A stretch of 40,604 nt of DNA, from positions 1 to 40,604 of the forward strand of contig CATLTV010000025.1 in the NCBI GenBank assembly GCA_950059285.1, given 5' to 3'. Source of the stretch: an uncultured Pseudomonadota bacterium (GTDB lineage: Bacteria > Myxococcota_A > Bradymonadia > Bradymonadales > Bradymonadaceae). Positions within the stretch are counted from its first letter, which is position 1. The number at the start of each line of letters is the position of its first letter. The position numbers and the translations under genes are program-made. The notes below the pieces were generated by a model. That model was given only the letters and a program-made list of their open reading frames with translations. It did no database searches and was not told the DNA's origin. Positions 18,336 to 27,307 of this stretch are shown in pieces.

Positions 18336-18593
18336 TCAAGACTTGAGAATCAACGCATCCCTGGAATTTAACAGCGCGACGCCTCCCAACACAGGGTAAC
18401 CAATCGCCTTGTCCTCACGAATCAATACTGCATCAGGAAGCTCTGTAACGAGCTCGCCTGCACCGTTTGAAACTTTCTCCTCATCGATTTTTTTCTTCAA
18501 TGAGGTCATCGCCCTCTTGGACATTTCCGCAAGCTCGGACTGATCTTGTGGACACCTGAGAATTGGCAACATCTTCGTGATTACATCTTCCAT
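18336..18593 (-). CDS. Trm112-like small protein with degenerate zinc site
   Basis: The product is 85 residues. It has the Trm112/UPF0434 layout: a start like MLPILRCPQD, an insert of about 35 residues, then VLIREDKAIGYPVLGGVALLN, matching the family ending YPVxxGIPxLL. Trm112 proteins are small zinc-ribbon activators of methyltransferases. Here the first CPxC pair reads CPQD and no other cysteine is present, so zinc binding is probably lost. It lies 13 bases after the TerB-like gene and is almost certainly co-transcribed with it. Confidence 0.7.
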   Translation of the reverse strand: MEDVITKMLPILRCPQDQSELAEMSKRAMTSLKKKIDEEKVSNGAGELVTELPDAVLIREDKAIGYPVLGGVALLNSRDALILKS

Positions 18594-18606
18594 TTCACTA
18601 TCCTAA

Positions 18607-19194
18607 TTACTTGTTTGCGTACATTGTAAGGTCTTCAGCGGTTGTGGAGGCTGCATCAAACTTGTGTGTCAACTCCTCGATCAACTGCTCTTCTTCCTCG
18701 CTGATACGGTTGCCAAAACCAAAGAACCCGCCAGAAGCGTTGGCAACTTCCTTACACAGCTCGGGCACGCTCTTCTTGATCCAGGAATCAGGGTCAGCAG
18801 AGATGATGTGTGCGAGCACGCGGTTGACCCTCTCAAAGAAAAGGTCTGAAGGCTGCTCCACCAACAACATGGAAAGAAAATCATGTGCTGCTGAGCCCTT
18901 CTCAATACCTCTGGCCTCGGCAAGCTCCAATACGCTCTTCTCTTCAGCAACGCTGACAGAACCATCTGCCCAGGCCACCTGAATCAAAGGAAGCAAGGGC
19001 ATCACACGAGCTGTCTCTGCGGAGAAACCAAGCTCCATGGCCTCGTTTGCAACCTCTTCAGAGGTCGAAAGAGATGCAGCAATGCCAGCACGCTCTGTCC
19101 TGCGCAAGGACTCAAGCTCGCGCTCACGACGCAGGCTCTCAATACGATCTTGTTCAAGCTTCTGAAAATACTTATCTTCTTCTTTATTGGACAT
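18607..19194 (-). CDS. TerB-like domain protein
   Basis: The product is 195 residues. A charged N-terminal coiled coil (about 1-45, KYFQKLEQDRIESLRRERELES) leads into an all-helical domain with VAWADGSVSVAEEKSVLELA, the helix-acidic turn-helix typical of TerB/TerB-like proteins, which bind divalent metal through such acidic turns. TerB-like proteins occur in stress and phage-defence settings, but that role is not shown here. Cytoplasmic. It forms a two-gene unit with the Trm112-like protein downstream. Confidence 0.75.
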   Translation of the reverse strand: MSNKEEDKYFQKLEQDRIESLRRERELESLRRTERAGIAASLSTSEEVANEAMELGFSAETARVMPLLPLIQVAWADGSVSVAEEKSVLELAEARGIEKGSAAHDFLSMLLVEQPSDLFFERVNRVLAHIISADPDSWIKKSVPELCKEVANASGGFFGFGNRISEEEEQLIEELTHKFDAASTTAEDLTMYANK

Positions 19195-19408
19195 AATTGC
19201 TCCGGTGATATGCTAGGTTGTCGATGACAAGTAAACGCAAGTTGACTTACATGTTTTATTCACAAAACACAATCCTCGTGTCACCACATCACATGGTACA
19301 CCCACAGACACAACGACACGAGTACAGCAAAAGATAGGGCGCATAACTTCCCAGACAAGGAGTCCATGCGCCCACGTATAAGCTATCTTGTGATGAACAA
19401 ATGTTTAA

Positions 19409-20710
19409 TTAATCCAGCTTTTTTGCCTCTTTCTTGAGCTTATTTGCTCTCTTGCGCAGCTCTCTCGCCTTCGCCTCAAGGTGTTTTTTCTCGGCCTCAA
19501 GCGAACGAATTCGACCATGAATCTGCGTATCCGATACATCTGCTGAGCCCGTCGACACATTTGGATCAGCCTGCCTGTTCATCACCACCACATCTGTGGG
19601 CGTCCCAAAAGGATCATTTGTCACCCCCTGACCTCCTGACGCGACATCCACAGAACCTGGATTGTCCGTCAAACCAGGATCACTCACACCTTGACCTGCA
19701 CCATTGGCTGAATCAAACCCATCTGTCACAGGATCTGAACCTCGGTCCACAGAGTCATCCTGCTCAAATGCGACTCCCTCATCACCAGCACCTGCTTGTG
19801 GCACATCGGGGTCGGCTTCAGGTGCAGCGGAGTCTGTCTCAAGCCCCCCTTCAGATACATTAGGCTGATCCTGCCTGCTCCCCTCGGAGACACTCTGGTC
19901 ATCATCTTCGCCTTGTGATGACGACCCCGAGTTTCCTGTCACCACGCGAGTTCTTGAGCCCACCGTGCGACCACGGTCGCCCTCTTCAAAGAACCTCTCT
20001 TCACGCCAAAAACTATCTGCTCTTTGCAACAACTTCTGACGTGTCTTCAAGGTATCAATGCGCCCATCAAGCTCTTGCAACTGCTGCTGAATCTGTCCTT
20101 CCGCATCAAGCAACTCATCGGCCATCGCCAACATGTCATCAGGATCTCGTGCCTGTGTTGAATCCTCCAACATGCTCGCATAACTACGACGGTCTATCCT
20201 TGGCAGAGGCTGCGCATAACGCTCGCGCTCCACACTGAGCTCGTTCAACGTGGTGATAAGCTCCTGGCCTCCCTCGCCACGTGCGAGCTTGTCCTCCAAA
20301 CCAAGACGCTCTCCATCAAGCAAGTCCACGATCTGGCCGCTAATATTCGCCATCTGCCTGTCGCGCTCTCCAATTGAACGCTGCAATGCTTCAAGCTGCT
20401 CGGCAAGTTCCCTTGCCTCTCGCAACTTACGCTCCAATTTGCGTCGATTCAAACCATCCACGCCCGACTTCTTCAAAGCCTCGATCTCTTCGACCTGCTC
20501 CTCATAACGCATGGACAACATCTCAAGAGTCTCCACCATCTGACGACGCTCTGCCATCGCAAGCTCCCAAGAACCTTTAAGCTCCTCAAGACCTGCCACG
20601 TCCAGACGTGCCAACACTCCTTCATTGAACGTCAGCGCCATCGCCTGATGCTCAACACCACCCCAAAAAAGGAGCGTCGTAAGAAGTATGTGGGTGAATA
20701 ATCTCTTCAT
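19409..20710 (-). CDS. Secreted coiled-coil protein with acidic low-complexity linker
   Basis: The product is 433 residues with a signal peptide (MKRLFTHILLTTLLFWGG... to AMALT). Residues about 35-245 form long coiled coils (EERRQMVETLEMLSMRYEEQVEE-type heptads). Residues about 260-385 are rich in Asp, Gly, Ser and Pro without structure, and the last ~45 residues are a Lys/Glu-rich coiled coil (RKRANKLKKEAKKLD). No enzyme motif is seen. A periplasmic or envelope structural role is plausible, but I do not recognise the family. It has its own gap of 216 bases upstream, where the porin-like gene terminates. Confidence 0.7.
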   Translation of the reverse strand: MKRLFTHILLTTLLFWGGVEHQAMALTFNEGVLARLDVAGLEELKGSWELAMAERRQMVETLEMLSMRYEEQVEEIEALKKSGVDGLNRRKLERKLREARELAEQLEALQRSIGERDRQMANISGQIVDLLDGERLGLEDKLARGEGGQELITTLNELSVERERYAQPLPRIDRRSYASMLEDSTQARDPDDMLAMADELLDAEGQIQQQLQELDGRIDTLKTRQKLLQRADSFWREERFFEEGDRGRTVGSRTRVVTGNSGSSSQGEDDDQSVSEGSRQDQPNVSEGGLETDSAAPEADPDVPQAGAGDEGVAFEQDDSVDRGSDPVTDGFDSANGAGQGVSDPGLTDNPGSVDVASGGQGVTNDPFGTPTDVVVMNRQADPNVSTGSADVSDTQIHGRIRSLEAEKKHLEAKARELRKRANKLKKEAKKLD

Positions 20711-20851
20711 CTTTCTTTCTATACTACAATCAATCCTGTCACACGCTTTTGCGTCATTTCAGGAAAATGCAATGTACATTCCAACACCAACACAAAACAA
20801 AAACACAACAAAATCAACACACTAACACCACAAAAAACCAGTCAACTCTTA

Positions 20852-20917
20852 GAATTTTGAGGTCATGGTGGTGTGATCTCAGATATCTGAGATCACACCA
20901 CCATGACCTCAAAATTC
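20852..20917. terminator. Perfect 66-bp palindrome with no loop
   Basis: Bases 20852-20884 are the exact reverse complement of 20885-20917, so the axis lies inside AGATATCT with no spacer at all. It starts ten bases after the stop of the porin-like gene. It probably ends that transcript, although the stem is far longer than needed and no clear T-run follows. Confidence 0.8.
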
Positions 20918-20926
20918 CAAAAATCG

Positions 20927-22717
20927 TCAGAACATACCATCACACCCAAGCCAGAGCTGGTCGTTCCCATCGTACAAACCTCCTGGCGTCAAGGACTCCG
21001 AAAGCGGCGGACCTTCATACAGTGCACCTCCCAGAGAGATGCCAATACCTCGATCTCCCAACGCCTTGCGCACACTTCCTTGCACAATCACATCGCGTGT
21101 TGACACATTGTACACCCCTCCCACACGTGATGAGAGGCCAAGCTCAGGCAACTCCAACGTCCCTCCCATCGCTACACCATACAATAAATCACCAATAAAC
21201 ACGATCTGCGCATCCTCATCACCGCGCTCATCTTCGGAGACAAAAAACACGGTCGCATCATCCTCTGCGCCAAACGGACGCAACACAAAACCCTCGGCAA
21301 GAAGACCCAACGTCGCGCCTGACTCGAACAGACGCTCATACGATAACCCCATCGCACCAAACGCAGATGGACGCCTCACCGTGTTCAAATCCGTCGTCAA
21401 GAAGTTCTGCGCAGGACTCAACGCCACATCAGCCCTCACACCAATTGGCCCCACATACCGCGTCACATCCATCAACATCGTGTGACGTCGCTGATACTCC
21501 GCAGCAAAGACATCCTCTCCATCCCTTTGCTTTTGAGCAATTGAGTTCGACAGCTCCAACACACGAGGATTTCTCACCGCAAGACTGGTAAAATTATAGT
21601 CTTGCGCAAACTGCTCATCACTCAGCACAACCCTTACAAGCTCCGAAAACTCCTCATCGACATAAAGCGACTGCGTCCTGTCCCATCCCCAAAAATACCC
21701 CACACCAATATCAGTATTGAGCACTGTGCGCGTCCAACGCGCGCCCAAAGATGAACTCGTGAAATCCTCATCAGGAAACGCAAATAACGATGACAACCCT
21801 TGCGCCTGATCCCACGCACCTGGGTCCAACAAGCTCTTCATCAGGGGCACCACTGGAAAGTTTGCCGCGATCGGATTATTGTCCTGTAACACCCCGATAT
21901 CACGCCCAAATAACACCGTCCTGTCCGCCATAAAAAATGGCACCCACAGCAGCTCCACGCCCCCCTTTCCTGGTGAACTCCATGTAAGCTCCACAGCAGG
22001 TTGTGCAAGCTTACCATCCTGTTGCATTGGTCCAACCATGCCAAAGTTTCGCTGATCGCGTGGGTTAATTACATTGCCTGGCTGCACCAGCGATGTGCTC
22101 CCCCACGCGCTCTGTAACATCCCCACTCTCAAACTCACGCTATCCCAACGCCGACGCCAGTACGACTCACCAAGCCTTATATCAATCTCGGCCCTTGTAT
22201 CTGCATCCTCACGCTGTGCCCCAAATGTCTGCTTACGCGCACCAATCCAGTGCCTCATCTGCGCTCTGATCACCGCCTTTGATGAATCGTTCACATCCTG
22301 AGAAAAACTTACGTCCACGCCTGAACCAAGCTCAAAATGGTCCTCTCCTTCCTGGCTCCAATACGTGTCCACAGCCAGTGAACTCCCCCACTCCACCTTG
22401 AACAAAAGCTCGACGGGCATCGCCTCAGACGCCACACCAGACGGAGCATCCACAGGAGAAAGCACATACCCACCTGATGTATTAGATTGATTTTCAACAT
22501 CTTTTTCTGCTGACACACAGGAGGGATTCTCAGGATCGCAGATCACGATCTCCTCAACACCCCCATCATCCTCACTGGTGTCGGGCTCATCGACAGGCTG
22601 GCAGGAAGGATTTTCAGGATCACAAATGATGATATCTTCTGCATAAACGGGCAGATGCCCACAGAAGATACCACTGGTCAGCACAAGAACACTGGAGATA
22701 AACCGACAGGCTTTCAT
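20927..22717 (-). CDS. DUF1302-like outer-membrane porin/export protein
   Basis: The product is 596 residues with a signal peptide ending VYAED. Just after it two copies of I-I/V-ICDPENPSC are separated by about 24 residues. The rest reads as a large beta barrel, and several stretches (LFKVEWGSSLAVDTYW, VSLRVGMLQSAWGSTSLVQPGNV, NPRDQRNFG) match DUF1302-type proteins, which typically appear beside a LolA-like protein and RND/MMPL lipid transporters. The start overlaps the stop of the upstream LolA-like gene by four bases (ATGA), so the two are translationally coupled. A role in lipid or hydrophobic-compound handling at the outer membrane is inferred from that pairing; no transporter gene is visible in this window. 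Confidence 0.75.
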   Translation of the reverse strand: MKACRFISSVLVLTSGIFCGHLPVYAEDIIICDPENPSCQPVDEPDTSEDDGGVEEIVICDPENPSCVSAEKDVENQSNTSGGYVLSPVDAPSGVASEAMPVELLFKVEWGSSLAVDTYWSQEGEDHFELGSGVDVSFSQDVNDSSKAVIRAQMRHWIGARKQTFGAQREDADTRAEIDIRLGESYWRRRWDSVSLRVGMLQSAWGSTSLVQPGNVINPRDQRNFGMVGPMQQDGKLAQPAVELTWSSPGKGGVELLWVPFFMADRTVLFGRDIGVLQDNNPIAANFPVVPLMKSLLDPGAWDQAQGLSSLFAFPDEDFTSSSLGARWTRTVLNTDIGVGYFWGWDRTQSLYVDEEFSELVRVVLSDEQFAQDYNFTSLAVRNPRVLELSNSIAQKQRDGEDVFAAEYQRRHTMLMDVTRYVGPIGVRADVALSPAQNFLTTDLNTVRRPSAFGAMGLSYERLFESGATLGLLAEGFVLRPFGAEDDATVFFVSEDERGDEDAQIVFIGDLLYGVAMGGTLELPELGLSSRVGGVYNVSTRDVIVQGSVRKALGDRGIGISLGGALYEGPPLSESLTPGGLYDGNDQLWLGCDGMF

Positions 22718-23523
22718 TTCCCGAGCTGCTCACGCGTAAAGAGAGAGGTTGGGAATGACGCATCAAAATCAGCATTGGAGATAATGATCGTGGAGTACCC
22801 TCCCTTCTTGGAGCGCAGGGTCATCTGCGAAATATACGCGCTGCCCGTCTCACCCTTGGTGATCTTCTCGACAAAGAGTGTCTTGATCTCCTCCTTGCCC
22901 TCCTTGTCATAGAAACGAATCTTGCTCAGCATATTGGACGCCTGACTCACATAGACCTTGATCTTGCCATACTCTGAGGAGGCCTTGTCCTTGGGTGTCA
23001 CCGAGATCACATACACAGGGTCATTGGCAATCTTCTCATCATCAAGGCGCTTGTAGTCTGCGGCCTTGAGATCGCGCGATTCCAGATCGGCAAAGGAGAA
23101 GTGACTGCCAAGAAAGGCTCCTTTCTTCTGACTCCCCTCAACACGTCTTGAAACCTTGAATGCGGGCAAATACATCCATACATCATCCTCTGCGCTCTTG
23201 TTCTCGGAGAACAAAAACGCCTGCCCTGCAAGCTCCTTGGGAGATGTAATCTTGACCAGTCGACGCACAGTCTCATCAACCTTGGCACTCTTGACACCAA
23301 GCAGGCGAGTACGTCGTGTTCCTGTACGATCCTCAATGACAAGCTTGATATCCATGGAACCTTGAGTGATTCCAAGCGCCTGATTTTGATCGATCGCCCT
23401 GTCCATAATCTCCTTTGCTGTCAGAGACTTATCTTGAGCCGAAACAGACACAGAGAAAAGCAAGGACACTGCCACCAGACCTGCCATCAAGAATGAGAGT
23501 GAAAGAGAGTTGAATGGACGCAT
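22714..23523 (-). CDS. LolA-like outer-membrane lipoprotein-sorting protein
   Basis: The start is ATG 23523 (MRPFNSLSLSFLMAG), with a strong GAGGAG seven bases upstream; the longer TTG start at 23538 would sit on that ribosome site itself. The product is 269 residues with a signal peptide ending VSAQD. The core (GSMDIKLVIEDRTGTRRTRLLGVKS, DDVWMYLPAFKVSRRV, GSHFSFADLESRD, KIKVYVSQASNMLSKIRFYDKEG) matches the LolA-like outer-membrane lipoprotein-sorting family, a half-barrel that holds lipid. These proteins usually work with RND/MMPL exporters and a DUF1302-type partner. The partner is the next gene, overlapping by four bases. Confidence 0.85.
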   Translation of the reverse strand: MRPFNSLSLSFLMAGLVAVSLLFSVSVSAQDKSLTAKEIMDRAIDQNQALGITQGSMDIKLVIEDRTGTRRTRLLGVKSAKVDETVRRLVKITSPKELAGQAFLFSENKSAEDDVWMYLPAFKVSRRVEGSQKKGAFLGSHFSFADLESRDLKAADYKRLDDEKIANDPVYVISVTPKDKASSEYGKIKVYVSQASNMLSKIRFYDKEGKEEIKTLFVEKITKGETGSAYISQMTLRSKKGGYSTIIISNADFDASFPTSLFTREQLGK

Positions 23524-23623
23524 AAGAAGACTCCTCAAAAGCTAATGTGTTTCACCAGCAGACATTCACGCTACCGCCTGACACAAGAGTAAGACGCAAC
23601 AAAGCAAATTTGGATTCAAACAA

Positions 23624-23662
23624 GCAAGGGGCGCTGGTGTTTGAAACACCAGCGCCCCTTGT
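23624..23662 (-). terminator. Terminator-like inverted repeat after cysK
   Basis: Arms 23625-23642 and 23644-23661 are perfect 18-mers around one base, with an outer G-T pair. It begins eight bases after the cysK stop, with a GC-rich outer stem and T/A-rich apex. Confidence 0.8.
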
Positions 23663-23669
23663 CATTCAA

Positions 23670-24596
23670 CTACAGGTCGCGAAACAGAGGTGTGGAGAGG
23701 TAGCGCTCACCCGTATCGCAGAGCATGGTCACAAGACGCTTGCCCTTGAACTCGGGTCGACTCGCCACTTTGATCAAGCCAGCAACGTTGGCACCTGCAC
23801 TGATTCCCACAAGAAGCCCCTCTTCAGAGGCCAATCGACGAGACATCTCAAACGCCTCATCATCACTCACCGTGATCACCTCATCAATCAAGGAAGCATC
23901 GTAGTTCGTTGGCACGAACCCCGCGCCAATACCCTGAATACGGTGTGGACCAGCGCTACCACCAGACAACACGGGGCTACCTTCAGGCTCAATTGCAATT
24001 GCCTTGAACTGAGGATTCCTCTCCTTGAGCACCTTGCTAATACCCGAGATCGTACCACCAGTACCCACACCTGTGACGATGGCATCAATGTTTCCATCGG
24101 TGTCCGCCCAGATCTCCTCGGCTGTGGTCAGAATGTGCGCCTTTGGGTTCGCAGGGTTCTTGAACTGCTGAAGGAGGATCGCATCATCCTGCTCCTCCAC
24201 AATCTGCTGGGCTCGTTCCACGGCACCACGCATACCAAGTGCACCAGGAGTAAGCTCCAGCTCGGCGCCAAGCGCCTTCAACAAGGAGCGACGCTCAAGA
24301 CTCATGGTATCAGGCATGGTCAGCAACAACTTGTATCCACGTGCAGCACATATATAGGCAAGCGCGATACCTGTGTTTCCACTGGTAGGCTCAACAAGAA
24401 GAGTCTTGCCTGGTGTAAATTCCTTGGCCTTCTCAACTTCAGCGATCATCTGAAAACCGATCCTGTCCTTGACGCTACCAAGCGGGTTAAAAAACTCGGC
24501 TTTTCCGAGTAGTTCAGCCTCAACATCACCCACCACCTTGTTCAAGCGAATCAGCGGTGTCTTGCCTACAAGTTCTGTCACATTGTTGTAAATCAT
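23670..24596 (-). CDS. cysK: Cysteine synthase (O-acetylserine sulfhydrylase)
   Basis: The product is 308 residues. This PLP enzyme makes L-cysteine from O-acetylserine and sulfide. The PLP lysine is K43 in NPLGSVKDR; the substrate loop is TSGNTGIALA; the phosphate-binding loop is GVGTGGTISG; and the C-terminal part has HRIQGIGAGFVP, as in CysK. The start has AAGGAG six bases upstream. It lies after the homocysteine methyltransferase/MTHFR gene on the same strand, which brings cysteine and methionine metabolism together, but a terminator separates them. A hairpin and a 10-base palindrome lie in its leader. Confidence 0.95.
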   Translation of the reverse strand: MIYNNVTELVGKTPLIRLNKVVGDVEAELLGKAEFFNPLGSVKDRIGFQMIAEVEKAKEFTPGKTLLVEPTSGNTGIALAYICAARGYKLLLTMPDTMSLERRSLLKALGAELELTPGALGMRGAVERAQQIVEEQDDAILLQQFKNPANPKAHILTTAEEIWADTDGNIDAIVTGVGTGGTISGISKVLKERNPQFKAIAIEPEGSPVLSGGSAGPHRIQGIGAGFVPTNYDASLIDEVITVSDDEAFEMSRRLASEEGLLVGISAGANVAGLIKVASRPEFKGKRLVTMLCDTGERYLSTPLFRDL

Positions 24597-24618
24597 ATGT
24601 ACTCCTTAATGCATATCA

Positions 24619-24671
24619 TATCATGATAAAGTTATAAAATTCGGACATCTGCGTCACCATAACGCATGTCC
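24619..24671 (-). promoter_or_regulatory. Structured leader upstream of cysK
   Basis: Two elements lie 22-75 bases before the start codon. A hairpin (arms 24643-24654 and 24662-24671, with a two-base bulge and 7-base loop) and a 10-base palindrome TATCATGATA (24619-24628). The palindrome could be an operator and the hairpin an mRNA structure; neither matches a riboswitch I recognise. Confidence 0.35.
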
Positions 24672-24706
24672 ATCAAAACCAGAGGAATCTATCAGTCCTC
24701 CTCTGG
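24671..24706 (-). terminator. Terminator overlapping the end of the homocysteine methyltransferase gene
   Basis: On the minus strand CCAGAGGA (24706-24699) pairs with TCCTCTGG (24686-24679), followed by TTTTGAT. The left arm lies in the last coding triplets and the stop codon is in the loop. Confidence 0.6.
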
Positions 24707-26653
24707 CAACGTATAGCCTGGTATACAGGACAATATCTCCAATGCCGCCCGATAGCGACCAAAAGGTGGCATAATATACGCACCAACCACCTTGTCCTTG
24801 ATCTCCATCAAGGTCTCCTGCGCGATTCTGACACCTTCTGCACGTGCGGTCGCCTGATCAGGCGTGGCTTTCATCCTCGCGCGCACATCATCAGGCACGC
24901 TCATACCTGGCACCTCGTTGTGCAAAAATTCAGCGTTTCGCCAGCTCGCAAGCGGCAAAAGCCCCACAAGCACAGGCATCTCCAGGTGACTAATATCACG
25001 TAAGAACCGCTCAAGAACAACAGGATCATACACGGGCTGCGTCATCACCATCGAGGCACCCGCCTCCTTCTTCATCTCCAGACGACGAATCTCACGATCA
25101 TAATCTTGTGCTGCAGGTTCAGCGCCACAGGCAGCAAAGAAGTTTGTCACCTGACCCACGCTCTTGCCCGCAGGATCAACACCATGGTTGAAGTGATCCA
25201 CCATTCTAAGAAGACCAATACTATCCAGATCAAAGACCGCCGTGGCGTTGGGATAATCCCCTACTTTGGGCGGATCACCTGTAATCACCACAAGATTGCT
25301 CAAATTGAGCGCGTGATAAGCCAACAGATCAGATTGAAGACCAAGTAGGTTACGATCGCGCGCGCACATATGAAGGATGACCTCCATATCAAGCTCATCA
25401 CGCACACGCTTACCAAGCGCCCAGTTAGACATACGCACCGAGGCACGCGGGCCATCAGCAATGTTAATCACATCCACGCCATGTTCTTGTAACATTTTTG
25501 CCGCCCTGACAGAGCGCTCAGGATCCAGACCTCGCGGTGGGTTAACCTCCACACTGACCACAAAATTATCCTTGTGCAATGCGGGCTTACTGGATTCATC
25601 TGCGAGGATGCGTGTACGCCACACATGCTCCACCTTCCCCGAAAGCCCCGTCCTTCTGGACAACTTCACGGGCTCATGCTCGCCAGTCACCTGAATCTGG
25701 CGATGAGGAATAACGATCGTGTCCTCTTGATGCTGTGCGCCGCCCATCATACGGGCTGCATCTGTCACGCGCTGAATATGCTCAGGAGATGTTCCGCAAC
25801 ATCCGCCCACAATACTCACACCAGCCTGAAAGAACCTGCGCGCATACACACCAAAGTACTCGGGGTTGGCCATGTACACGAGGCGTTCATTCACAAAACG
25901 AGGATAGCCCGCATTGGGCTGCGCAATCACAGGGAGGCCCGCCTCCAACATTTGTGAGGTCGCATCAAAGAGGACGTGAGGCCCCTCCATACAGTTTGCA
26001 CCAATGATATCTGCTCCCCAGTCTTCAAGCAGGAGCGCCACACGCTCGGGCAACGCACCTTCAGCCGTACGAAGATCAGAGTCAAAGGCGACCTGCGCAA
26101 TAATGGGCATCGAATCCGAGATCTCACGGGCAGCTTCAATCGCGACCTTGAGCTCGGAGAGTTGCCTGAAGGTTTCAAAACAGAGCACATCCACGCCCGC
26201 ATCAATCAGGACCGAGATCTGCTCCTTGAACGCATCAGAGATGGCGGTGAGTTCTTTTGAAGTAAGCATGGTGGGCGTCTGACCTGTGGGCCCCACAGAT
26301 CCCACCACAAAGAGTGACTCCCCGGCAACTTCCCTGGCAATTTCAACCGCAGCACGGTTGATCTCCTCAAGCTTCTCCACCAGACCATGACGGGTAAGCT
26401 TGAATCGATTGGATGAGAATGTGTTGGTGGTCAGGGCCATCGCACCTGCCGCGCGGTAGTCCTCATGAACCTGTCGTACGAGCTGCTTTCGATTGAGGTT
26501 CGCGCTATCAAAGGAGTGATTAATGTACACGCCTCTTTCATAGAGTTGAGTTCCCATCGCCCCATCAAACACGAAGGGGCCACGACTTACGGCTTCCAAA
26601 AAGCGATTTTTCACGTCTTTAACACTGTAAAAAGAGGATGGCTTGGCTGGCAA
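24692..26653 (-). CDS. Bifunctional homocysteine S-methyltransferase / methylenetetrahydrofolate reductase
   Basis: The product is up to 653 residues. The N-terminal half is a zinc-dependent homocysteine methyltransferase: DGAMGTQLYERG near the start, then C221 in GANCMEG and C285-C286 in GGCCGTSPEH, which bind zinc. The C-terminal half is methylene-THF reductase (VEVNPPRGLDPER, VDVINIADGPRASVRMSN, HMCARDRNLLGLQSDLL, LVVITGDPPKVGDYP). The fusion, as in Bacillus YitJ, links the making of methyl-THF to its use in methionine synthesis. The longest frame starts with TTG 26653, but that codon lies directly behind a run of seven T and has no ribosome site. GTG 26614 (MKNRFLEAV...) fits the family's usual N-terminus better. 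Start uncertain; function secure. Confidence 0.9.
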   Translation of the reverse strand: MPAKPSSFYSVKDVKNRFLEAVSRGPFVFDGAMGTQLYERGVYINHSFDSANLNRKQLVRQVHEDYRAAGAMALTTNTFSSNRFKLTRHGLVEKLEEINRAAVEIAREVAGESLFVVGSVGPTGQTPTMLTSKELTAISDAFKEQISVLIDAGVDVLCFETFRQLSELKVAIEAAREISDSMPIIAQVAFDSDLRTAEGALPERVALLLEDWGADIIGANCMEGPHVLFDATSQMLEAGLPVIAQPNAGYPRFVNERLVYMANPEYFGVYARRFFQAGVSIVGGCCGTSPEHIQRVTDAARMMGGAQHQEDTIVIPHRQIQVTGEHEPVKLSRRTGLSGKVEHVWRTRILADESSKPALHKDNFVVSVEVNPPRGLDPERSVRAAKMLQEHGVDVINIADGPRASVRMSNWALGKRVRDELDMEVILHMCARDRNLLGLQSDLLAYHALNLSNLVVITGDPPKVGDYPNATAVFDLDSIGLLRMVDHFNHGVDPAGKSVGQVTNFFAACGAEPAAQDYDREIRRLEMKKEAGASMVMTQPVYDPVVLERFLRDISHLEMPVLVGLLPLASWRNAEFLHNEVPGMSVPDDVRARMKATPDQATARAEGVRIAQETLMEIKDKVVGAYIMPPFGRYRAALEILSCIPGYTLPEED

Positions 26654-26752
26654 AAAAAGACTTTCTTCACAATGCGATAACGCATCGCGTCACAAGTTCT
26701 TCAGACCGATAACATACGGAAAGTAGCGCGTCCAGTCGGCGCAAGGAAGATC

Positions 26753-27199
26753 TTAACGCTCGTACTCTGCGGCATTCACCGATGTTTCCTGCACATGAAT
26801 CCTCTTCAGGCGGACATGTTGCTGACGATGTTCAGGGAGGAGGCGTTGAAGGATGAGTTCACTTTGATGAAAGATCCATTCAGCGAGAAGTTCTGTGGAG
26901 GGTTCGTGATCAAGCTCAAGGATGCGAGCTTCAGGCTGAACACCCCGAATGGCAGCTGCGACGACATCACCTTTTTTGACGACAAGGTGATGATCAAGTG
27001 TGTCATCAAGGAAGGTACGCCACGCTTTTTTAAACGCCCCAAACTCAATGACCATCCCCTGTTCATCAAGGCAGTCACCTTCAATGGTTGCCGTGACCCA
27101 CCAGGAGTGGCCATGAATCGATTGACATTTAATGGGAGCATCCTTGGAGGAAAGACGATGCGCGGTCTCGAAGTTATGTCGCAAGCTAATACGGTGCAT
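26753..27199 (-). CDS. 6-pyruvoyl-tetrahydropterin synthase / QueD family enzyme
   Basis: The product is 148 residues. The zinc ligands are H14 (FETAHRL) and H29, H31 (IHGHSWW). C25, in CQSIHGH, is in the position of the catalytic cysteine of QueD, and LDHHLV plus QETSVNAAEY complete the active-site signature. QueD makes 6-carboxy-tetrahydropterin from dihydroneopterin triphosphate, an early step to queuosine; close relatives make 6-pyruvoyl-tetrahydropterin. The cysteine favours QueD. No other queuosine gene is in the window. Confidence 0.85.
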   Translation of the reverse strand: MHRISLRHNFETAHRLSSKDAPIKCQSIHGHSWWVTATIEGDCLDEQGMVIEFGAFKKAWRTFLDDTLDHHLVVKKGDVVAAAIRGVQPEARILELDHEPSTELLAEWIFHQSELILQRLLPEHRQQHVRLKRIHVQETSVNAAEYER

Positions 27200-27270
27200 A
27201 TGCGCTCCTGAGTCTCATGCCAGGCAAGCAAGAGAGGCATGATGGGTATAGGTTCATCCAGAATCAAGAG

Positions 27271-27293
27271 GGAGAGGTGGACAACACCTCTCC
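27271..27293 (-). terminator. Hairpin after the small membrane-protein gene
   Basis: GGAGAGGTG and CACCTCTCC are perfect 9-base arms around a 5-base loop, in the gap downstream of the minus-strand gene ending at 27308. No T-run follows, so it is only a candidate terminator. Confidence 0.45.
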
Positions 27294-27307
27294 ACTTCAG
27301 CAGTCAG

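Noticed and set aside
23547-24512. 321-codon open frame opposite cysK
   Set aside because: It is entirely antisense to a well-supported cysK and its translation has no family features; it is a shadow of that gene.
26653-26760. SAM-type riboswitch before the homocysteine methyltransferase gene
   Set aside because: Only a small ATGCG/CGCAT hairpin and a T-run were found; none of the known SAM riboswitch cores could be seen.
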